DNA from: a virus
Direction: 5' to 3' (one strand)
Virus record (IMG/VR): IMGVR_UViG_3300009420_000061
Location: 1 to 28,819 of that record
DNA length: 28,819 nucleotides
The translations under genes and the position numbers were made by a program. How positions within the stretch are numbered: the stretch's first letter is position 1; each line of letters opens with the position of its first letter. This document shows, in pieces, positions 23,891 to 28,819 of this stretch. The notes under the pieces are model-generated. The model was not told the DNA's origin. It made no database searches and saw only the letters and a program-made list of their open reading frames with translations.

Positions 23891-23899
23891 TTATATATC
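23891..23899 (-). promoter_or_regulatory. Candidate late promoter of the 209-aa gene (GATATATAA)
   Basis: The minus strand reads ATGAGATATATAAAGTATAAT, 27 nt before the ATG, directly after the glycosylase stop codon. It is an exact 9-mer copy. Confidence 0.5.
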
Positions 23900-24289
23900 T
23901 CATTGCTCTGTGAATTCTCCATTCAAATACCTAAGAAGAATTTTATCAGTAGGTTCTACATTTGTATTACCATTGATGAAGATTTCATAAGAATCTGATG
24001 CGTATTTACCAATACCATACAATTCAGAGATATGTTTGAATTGTTTACTTATATATTCTTGACTAAACTTGAGAATAGATCTAGCTCTTCTATTATAGAA
24101 ACCTAGAGGTCTTAATCTCTCAGTTATATCTGGTATAGAATCTTCTGTTATAGATTGCGGATTTGGATATGTCTCGAAAAAATCATAAATTACTCGTCTA
24201 ACTTGTTTATTATTAGTTTGATTAAGCATTATGCAACCCACCAGCATTTTCCATGGATCGTGTTGAAACTCTTGTTGTATTATAGCCAT
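23900..24289 (-). CDS. HhH-GPD DNA glycosylase, MBD4-like, minimal
   Basis: This 129-aa base-excision glycosylase is little more than the catalytic core. The pattern follows the vertebrate MBD4 glycosylase domain: D-P-W-K-M-L-V-G-C-I-M-L-N-Q-T at 11-25, L-R-P-L-G-F-Y-N-R-R-A at 59-69, the helix-hairpin-helix L-Y-G-I-G-K-Y-A at 90-97 and the catalytic Asp115 in N-V-E-P-T-D-K. MBD4 has the same order (P-W-K-L-L, L-K-P-L-G-L-Y, H-G-I-G-K-Y, H-P-E-D-H-K). Known family members remove T or U from G mismatches. There is no iron-sulfur Cys cluster. It may repair deaminated bases or act on modified DNA; the substrate cannot be read from sequence. Confidence 0.85.
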   Translation of the reverse strand: MAIIQQEFQHDPWKMLVGCIMLNQTNNKQVRRVIYDFFETYPNPQSITEDSIPDITERLRPLGFYNRRARSILKFSQEYISKQFKHISELYGIGKYASDSYEIFINGNTNVEPTDKILLRYLNGEFTEQ

Positions 24290-24311
24290 ATATAATTATA
24301 TGACACATATA

Positions 24312-24686
24312 TCAAATAGATTCATTTATAGTAAATGTTATATCTGCATCTATAGTTCCTTGTGGTTCTAAATCGCTATTTATATGAAGATACCATATTC
24401 GAGAATTATCATTGAATGCTGGAAAGTCGGTTTCGCTTAAAACTAAAGTAGCACCAACTGGTAACCTAAGTTCTTTAAGAATATAAAACTTAGGTGATTC
24501 TGGGTTACTTCGCTGACTTCTATCTATTGAATATAGATCTATCGTATTACCTTTTTCTGTTAACGAATTTACTAAATTTATATTCTCTAAAAGGAAATTT
24601 GGTAAATCTAACATTGCAGGAGTAATAAGTTCTGTATCAATATTTGGTATTGATGTTACTTGTATATAACGAGTTTCTGTTTGCAT
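24312..24686 (-). CDS. Small beta-rich virion-type protein (124 aa)
   Basis: This 124-aa protein has no signal peptide. Alternating strands are seen (Y-I-Q-V-T-S-I-P, F-Y-I-L-K-E-L-R-L-P-V-G-A-T-L-V-L, I-W-Y-L-H-I-N). The L-P-V-G-A-T-L-V-L segment recalls small beta-sandwich proteins common in tailed-phage virion clusters. It lies 10 nt after the collagen-like fibre gene and 22 nt before the glycosylase gene. A fibre accessory or decoration role is inferred from neighbours. Confidence 0.6.
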   Translation of the reverse strand: MQTETRYIQVTSIPNIDTELITPAMLDLPNFLLENINLVNSLTEKGNTIDLYSIDRSQRSNPESPKFYILKELRLPVGATLVLSETDFPAFNDNSRIWYLHINSDLEPQGTIDADITFTINESI

Positions 24687-24696
24687 GTTTTATATA

Positions 24697-25713
24697 TTAA
24701 GGTATTGATTGTAGAATTCTATAAGAAAATTGTCCTGATATTCGATCTTCACCATCAAAGCTAGTAAATGATACTATAAATTTTTGATTACATGTGATTT
24801 TCACTGCAGGAATCGTAGGTGTTACGAAAGTACCATTAAAGCAAATAGAACCATTATCATTTGCAGTTCCTTCAATAGACCCTAACGTTGTCCAACTTGG
24901 CCAGTTTCTTGCTCCAGCTAAAGAACAATCTCCAAAAGAAACTGTTATTCTTATTTTTGAACCTCTTACTCCTGTATATCCGGTTCCACATATTGAGAAT
25001 GTTGTTTGACCTTTAATGATATTATAAACTCTAGAAGTAGTACATGATGTTTGAAGTAAAGCAAGGGTAGATAAATCCCATGTACTATCCCATGAACTCC
25101 CAGACCAACCTTTATAAACTCTAGATACCGCACCTTCTCCGATATAATGTAAATCTTTATTCATTGCTGGTATAGTAAACGAATTATTAACTAATTCTAC
25201 TTGGGCTGGTTTATCTTGGCCGGCAGGTCCAGCAGGTCCTTGTATTCCAGTAGATCCAGTAGATCCACTCATTCCAGTTAATCCAGTTAATCCTGTTAAT
25301 CCTGTTTGGCCGCTCATTCCAGATAAACCAGTAAGACCTGTCATTCCAGTTTTACCAATAGCTCCTTGGATACCAGTAAGACCAGTAGATCCAGTTTTAC
25401 CAATAGCTCCTTGGATACCAGTAAGACCAGTAGATCCAGTTTTACCAATAGCTCCTTGGATACCAGTCATGCCAGTAAGACCTGTTAAGCCAGTCATTCC
25501 AGTAGATCCAGTTAAACCAGTATTACCAGTAAGACCAGTTGCACCAATGCTATTAATAGAATCTATTTCATGTGGTGTTCTAAACGTTATCTTATTATTA
25601 TCATTTAACGTTAAAACTTTAGTAGGGTTATTTGTATGCTTTATATCGTCAAGATATACATCGGAACGAAGTCTAGTAATTAAATCTACTATGTGTTGGC
25701 CTATCCATTTCAT
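24697..25713 (-). CDS. Collagen-like tail fibre or decoration protein (338 aa)
   Basis: The N-terminal about 55 residues ([12 protein letters not shown] and [10 protein letters not shown]) look like a fibre attachment domain. Residues about 57-167 form an uninterrupted run of about 37 Gly-x-y triplets dominated by G-L-T, G-M-T and G-S-T, with [10 protein letters not shown] at the end: a collagen-like triple helix. The C-terminal about 165 residues are beta-rich and probably form a trimeric head (two Gly/Thr-rich segments such as [10 protein letters not shown]). An AATATATAA-like element sits close to the start (25718-25726). Host adhesion is the usual role for such fibres and is an inference here. 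Confidence 0.85.
   Translation of the reverse strand: MKWIGQHIVDLITRLRSDVYLDDIKHTNNPTKVLTLNDNNKITFRTPHEIDSINSIGATGLTGNTGLTGSTGMTGLTGLTGMTGIQGAIGKTGSTGLTGIQGAIGKTGSTGLTGIQGAIGKTGMTGLTGLSGMSGQTGLTGLTGLTGMSGSTGSTGIQGPAGPAGQDKPAQVELVNNSFTIPAMNKDLHYIGEGAVSRVYKGWSGSSWDSTWDLSTLALLQTSCTTSRVYNIIKGQTTFSICGTGYTGVRGSKIRITVSFGDCSLAGARNWPSWTTLGSIEGTANDNGSICFNGTFVTPTIPAVKITCNQKFIVSFTSFDGEDRISGQFSYRILQSIP
25346..25467 (-). repeat. 45-bp tandem repeat in the collagen-like gene
   Basis: About 2.7 copies of a 45-bp unit start at 25346, 25391 and 25436, each beginning ccagttttaccaatagctcc on the plus strand. The unit encodes 15 residues, five collagen triplets ([15 protein letters not shown]). The copies are essentially identical, so length variation between isolates is likely. 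Confidence 0.9.
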
Positions 25714-25724
25714 ATAATTATATA

Positions 25725-27014
25725 TTAGCCGTATCTAAGAATTCCAAGAATCTGATTAACCGGGGCGAATGCTCCAGTAAGTTTATAAGTCTTTCCTTTA
25801 TGTTGAAATACTATTCCTTCTGAAGGTAATACTGCATCAAATCCTCCAATAGCTTGTAATTTTTTTAATTGAGCCTCTAATTTAGCTTTTGCAGCTTCAC
25901 TTCCGGAAGATCTAAGATTTTTAATTCCAGATTCTAATTCAGTTTTAATATCTTTAACTACTTTATCAGGATTCAATGCTAAGAATCCAGTAGCTAATTG
26001 TATAACTCTCACACCTAATCTCAAGAAAAGATTTTCAAATGGTGAAATAATTTGTTTGTAATAATTTGCTACGTTTTTTTCTTTAGCAAAATCTAATGTC
26101 CATTTCAAAAAATCTTTATTAGTTATTGCCTTTTTAATATCAGGAATTCTAAAACTTTTATCTTGAAATGCGAATCTATTTATTAAACCTTCTAATATAT
26201 TAGGTGCTAAATCATAACCATACTTAGAAGCCATACCTTCGATTGTTTCGGCGTATTGTTTTCTAATATAATCTTTTATCGATTGATTATCTTTAAGACC
26301 TGTAGATTTTTGAATTTTTGATAATTCTGTATAAAAACTAGCTCGATCCGATTCATAATTTATATTCTTAGAAAATTCAACAGCCTTTGGAGGATCTATT
26401 TGAAAATTCTTTTGAACGTCTGCATTAACATCCTTAATAAGTTTTGTTAACGTAGATGCATTTGACTTATCTTCACCTACTGCGTTACCAGCTTCATCAT
26501 ATTCTGTTGTATTATGGAATATCAATTTAGGTGTATCATAATTTATTACATTCGATGTTTTTGGATAAATCAATTCTAAATGCATAAAACGCTTTCCCTC
26601 TCCGAAAATTTTCTCTCGTTCCTTTGGGTTAATCTTAGATATTGCAGATTCTAGATCTTGCATTGCAAAAGTAAAGGCATCTGCTAGATCTCCACGACCT
26701 TCAAATTTAGTTATTACATCTTGTATAGTTAAACCTGCAGCACCAAAGTTCTTTCGATCGCCTTTGTTTCTAGATGCAATCAATCTACCATCTTTCCATG
26801 ATACTGCGATTGCTTGGCCATCTAATTTTTCAGTTGTAACAACCTCTTTATTTAAGCCTCCTTGAAGTGCATCTGAAATTAAATCTTTGATTTCGCTGAA
26901 TGTTAAATTAACATCATCGTATGGATGAGCCATATGTCCAAAAGAACCACCCTCAAATAAAAATTGATTGATAGCACTTTCTGAAACAAATTGCGAGTAG
27001 TTATAAAAACCCAT
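25725..27014 (-). CDS. Ligase-like nucleotidyltransferase with targeting-like N terminus (429 aa)
   Basis: The core has the ordered motifs of covalent nucleotidyltransferases (DNA/RNA ligases): motif I T-E-K-L-D-G-Q-A (about 61-68, adenylylated Lys), motif Ia A-S-R-N-K-G-D-R, motif III-like F-M-H-L-E-L-I-Y-P, motif IV P-S-E-G-I-V-F and motif V Y-K-L-T-G-A-F near the C terminus. A helical insertion separates motifs III and IV. The N terminus has Y-S-Q-F-V-S-E and N-Q-F-L-F-E, two F-[LV]-x-E segments like internal-protein cut sites, then [13 protein letters not shown]. No OB-fold domain is evident after motif V. RNA or DNA end sealing is inferred, and the true substrate is unknown. It lies before the collagen-like gene. 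Confidence 0.75.
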   Translation of the reverse strand: MGFYNYSQFVSESAINQFLFEGGSFGHMAHPYDDVNLTFSEIKDLISDALQGGLNKEVVTTEKLDGQAIAVSWKDGRLIASRNKGDRKNFGAAGLTIQDVITKFEGRGDLADAFTFAMQDLESAISKINPKEREKIFGEGKRFMHLELIYPKTSNVINYDTPKLIFHNTTEYDEAGNAVGEDKSNASTLTKLIKDVNADVQKNFQIDPPKAVEFSKNINYESDRASFYTELSKIQKSTGLKDNQSIKDYIRKQYAETIEGMASKYGYDLAPNILEGLINRFAFQDKSFRIPDIKKAITNKDFLKWTLDFAKEKNVANYYKQIISPFENLFLRLGVRVIQLATGFLALNPDKVVKDIKTELESGIKNLRSSGSEAAKAKLEAQLKKLQAIGGFDAVLPSEGIVFQHKGKTYKLTGAFAPVNQILGILRYG

Positions 27015-27028
27015 TATATTGTATTATT

Positions 27029-28225
27029 TTATCCTTTTACGATTGCATCAACATCAGCAACATATTGAGTAATTTCTTTTCTATAACCCATTGCCTTTGT
27101 GTTATATCGATCCATTGATTTTGAATAATAACTTACTTCTGCTTCGTATTGAAGTTTTTTCTGATCATCATCAGAATCCTTAATCTTTTCAGCGTATTTT
27201 TCTGCAGCTTCCATATCTCTCATTGCATAGTCATATTCTCTAGACATATCTTCAATAGTTCTAAGCATTTGATTGATTGGTCTAATTAAACTCTCTTGTC
27301 CCCAACCTCCAAATTTTACTTTTGTATTAAGATCTTTAGCATTTTTTGGAGTAATATCGGTAAGCTTAGTTTGAAACCAATTCATATACTTAGTTAATGC
27401 ACCACTGATATCTTTCCATAATTGATCTGGTGTTGTTTTATCTTGTAGTGCTTGTTCGTATCTTCTTTGATTATCCTTTTTAACTTGTTCTGGTGTAGTA
27501 AATGCTGCAGCTCCTGATTTAGCTTCGGCTCTTGCAGTTTGTAGTTCTGAATTACTATATTTAGATTCTAATGCACTCATATCAAGAACATATACTTTAG
27601 TTGCAACTAATTCAAGATTCTTTCTAGTTATTTTTGCATCTGGTGAAGGAACACCTTCATAACGATATGAAGAATCAGTTCTCCATTGATCGGCAAGAAC
27701 ACCATATCGTTGATCTGGTGATTTTTTATATCTACGATAACCACTAGTTCCAGCATCTTGTTCGAATCCGTACCACATACCAACCTTACCTCTCATGATT
27801 GTTAATACAAGTCCAACACCTTGTGCATTCTTAAGAATTTTATTTAATTTTAATTTCTTACCTTCATTATCCATTCTTTGCTGTAATCTTGTATCCCAAG
27901 ATTTGAATAATTCAGGATTATCATCTACAAAGAATCCAATAGCTTGATTGTTCTTTGAATATCCTTGAGACCACCATTCAGCTGGGCTAATCTGAATAAA
28001 ATCTTCGTTAGTAATTTTATCTAGTTTAATGTTAGAAAATTTGAAGAAGTCTTTAGCAAATTTGTTTGTCCATCTACTACCACTTTCTTGACTAGATAGT
28101 TGTCTAAGTATAGAAGAATCAAAAGCTTCGTTAATTGGCTCGTAAGAATCAAATTCGTTTTTTCGTTTTTCTATAATTGATTGGTATTCATTGAATACTT
28201 CAAAATTCATGTAATTGTTTTTCAT
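27029..28225 (-). CDS. Unrecognised protein (398 aa)
   Basis: I recognise no family. The N terminus contains F-E-V-F-N-E and S-Y-E-P-I-N-E-A-F, where I-N-E-A fits an [ILV]-x-E cleavage site near residue 33. Residues about 35-215 look like a folded domain (W-W-S-Q-G-Y, V-G-L-V-L-T-I-M-R-G-K-V-G-M-W-Y-G-F-E, and Y-R-R-Y-K-K-S near 165). From about residue 225 it is charged and strongly helical, with probable coiled coil up to the C terminus. The start could also be the Met6 codon at 28210. It lies 14 nt before the ligase-like gene, probably in one operon. A packaged protein is possible. Confidence 0.75.
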   Translation of the reverse strand: MKNNYMNFEVFNEYQSIIEKRKNEFDSYEPINEAFDSSILRQLSSQESGSRWTNKFAKDFFKFSNIKLDKITNEDFIQISPAEWWSQGYSKNNQAIGFFVDDNPELFKSWDTRLQQRMDNEGKKLKLNKILKNAQGVGLVLTIMRGKVGMWYGFEQDAGTSGYRRYKKSPDQRYGVLADQWRTDSSYRYEGVPSPDAKITRKNLELVATKVYVLDMSALESKYSNSELQTARAEAKSGAAAFTTPEQVKKDNQRRYEQALQDKTTPDQLWKDISGALTKYMNWFQTKLTDITPKNAKDLNTKVKFGGWGQESLIRPINQMLRTIEDMSREYDYAMRDMEAAEKYAEKIKDSDDDQKKLQYEAEVSYYSKSMDRYNTKAMGYRKEITQYVADVDAIVKG

Positions 28226-28264
28226 ATCTACGCGTGATTATATTTATTATCTGTTTAGTTTAGT

Positions 28265-28819
28265 TTATCCTCCGAACCCTGAAGATAAAGCTCCAACTGC
28301 AGCTCCATAATCATCTCCGTATTTCTTTTTAAGACCATCCTTAACTTTCTTTGCGATCTTTTCGTCAAAATCGTCTGGATGCGCTTTTTTTAACATCTCA
28401 TCTGCATATTTATCAAATTCAGCATCAGATTTAATTTCCTTTGCTTCTAAGATAGAAGATTCAGTAACTGATTCAAAAGCTGAACCAACTTTTTTTCCAG
28501 CAAGAACATCCTTGCAAGCTTTATTGAATTGCTTTAATTTTTTAGTAGCATCTCCAGGATAACCATCTTGCATTAATTCAATAGCCATATTTAAGTGGCT
28601 TCCTATATTATCAGCATCTTCATCGCCTAAAGCGTCAAAGTCATCAGAAAGTTTTAATAATGCTTCCTCACCAGTCTTCTTAGTAATAGTTAAACCTATA
28701 GTTAATAGAGGCTTTAATCCTTTTGCTAATTTTTCGTTAACTACTGATTCTTCTAATTCCTCTTCTTCCTCTTCTTCCTTTTTGTCAAAATCAGCATCTT
28801 TTTTAAGAGCTTTGATTTC
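28265..28819 (-). CDS. Charged protein with VNE-type motifs, N terminus beyond window
   Basis: The frame is open from the stop at 28265 to the window edge without a required start, so the ATG at 28588 is probably internal; 184 codons are visible. The visible part begins with an acidic run (K-K-E-E-E-E-E-E-E-L) followed by E-E-S-V-V-N-E-K. Its E-E-S-V-V-N-E is identical to a stretch of the 241-aa protein at 20097. A hydrophobic helix (L-L-T-I-G-L-T-I) and charged helices follow, including E-S-S-I-L-E-A-K. The tail ends A-L-S-S-G-F-G-G. No family is recognised. The composition resembles the other presumed scaffold or packaged proteins. Confidence 0.7.
   Translation of the reverse strand, partial: EIKALKKDADFDKKEEEEEEELEESVVNEKLAKGLKPLLTIGLTITKKTGEEALLKLSDDFDALGDEDADNIGSHLNMAIELMQDGYPGDATKKLKQFNKACKDVLAGKKVGSAFESVTESSILEAKEIKSDAEFDKYADEMLKKAHPDDFDEKIAKKVKDGLKKKYGDDYGAAVGALSSGFGG

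Noticed and set aside
25346-25467. Possible CRISPR array from regular repeats
   Set aside because: The repeats are directly adjacent without variable spacers, in frame, and encode collagen triplets.
1-28819. tRNA genes, origins, integrase or insertion sequences
   Set aside because: Gaps between genes are all under about 150 nt. I saw no cloverleaf-type sequence, inverted terminal repeats or transposase/integrase motifs.

Overview
The window is a piece of a large, AT-rich, T4-related myovirus genome. Every convincing gene lies on the minus strand, so transcription runs from high to low coordinates. Recognisable T4-type proteins are the prohead protease gp21, portal gp20, head-completion gp4, late sigma factor gp55, tail terminator gp15, recombination nuclease gp46/gp47, helicase gp41, UvsX, a split DNA polymerase gp43 and a clamp-like gp45. 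A vitamin B12-dependent ribonucleotide reductase (NrdJ) and a dUTPase accompany them. Start codons follow A/T-rich leaders, mostly without a Shine-Dalgarno sequence. That fits a Bacteroidota-type host, but this host call is only an inference.

Layout in transcription order, high to low coordinates. (1) 28819-20097 holds accessory and virion-type genes: several unrecognised proteins, a ligase-like nucleotidyltransferase, a collagen-like fibre, a small virion-type protein, an MBD4-like DNA glycosylase, a hydrophilic protein with a T4 internal-protein-like N terminus, a fusion of a ligase-like domain to an NMN-adenylyltransferase-like domain, and two small proteins. (2) 20046-8006 is the nucleotide and replication block: dut, a zinc-ribbon protein, polymerase N-half, nrdJ, clamp, polymerase C-half, a 26-codon ORF, uvsX, a 103-aa protein, helicase 41, a 173-aa protein, 47 and 46. 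(3) 7976-1 is mostly late genes: 15, two large unknown proteins, a terminator, sigma gene 55, gene 4, an unknown protein, portal 20 and protease 21, which runs off the window.

Two promoter vocabularies can be read by eye. GAAAC-N16-CATATAAT with exactly conserved spacing precedes dut, the clamp, helicase 41 and sigma gene 55. GATATATAA, or a one-base variant, lies about 19-35 nt before the start codons of 21, 20, 15 and several large virion-type genes; I did not see it inside the replication block. I read these as middle/early and late promoters respectively.

The most interesting theme is a short N-terminal signature, roughly K-[ST]-[FY]-x-E-[FY]-[ILV]-x-E. It resembles the capsid-targeting and gp21-cleavage peptide of T4 internal proteins. 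It occurs in related forms on several unknown proteins and, more loosely, on two enzyme-like proteins. This suggests a processed set of proteins packaged in the head and delivered with the DNA. The DNA polymerase is also cut in the fingers region, with nrdJ and the clamp gene lying between the two halves.
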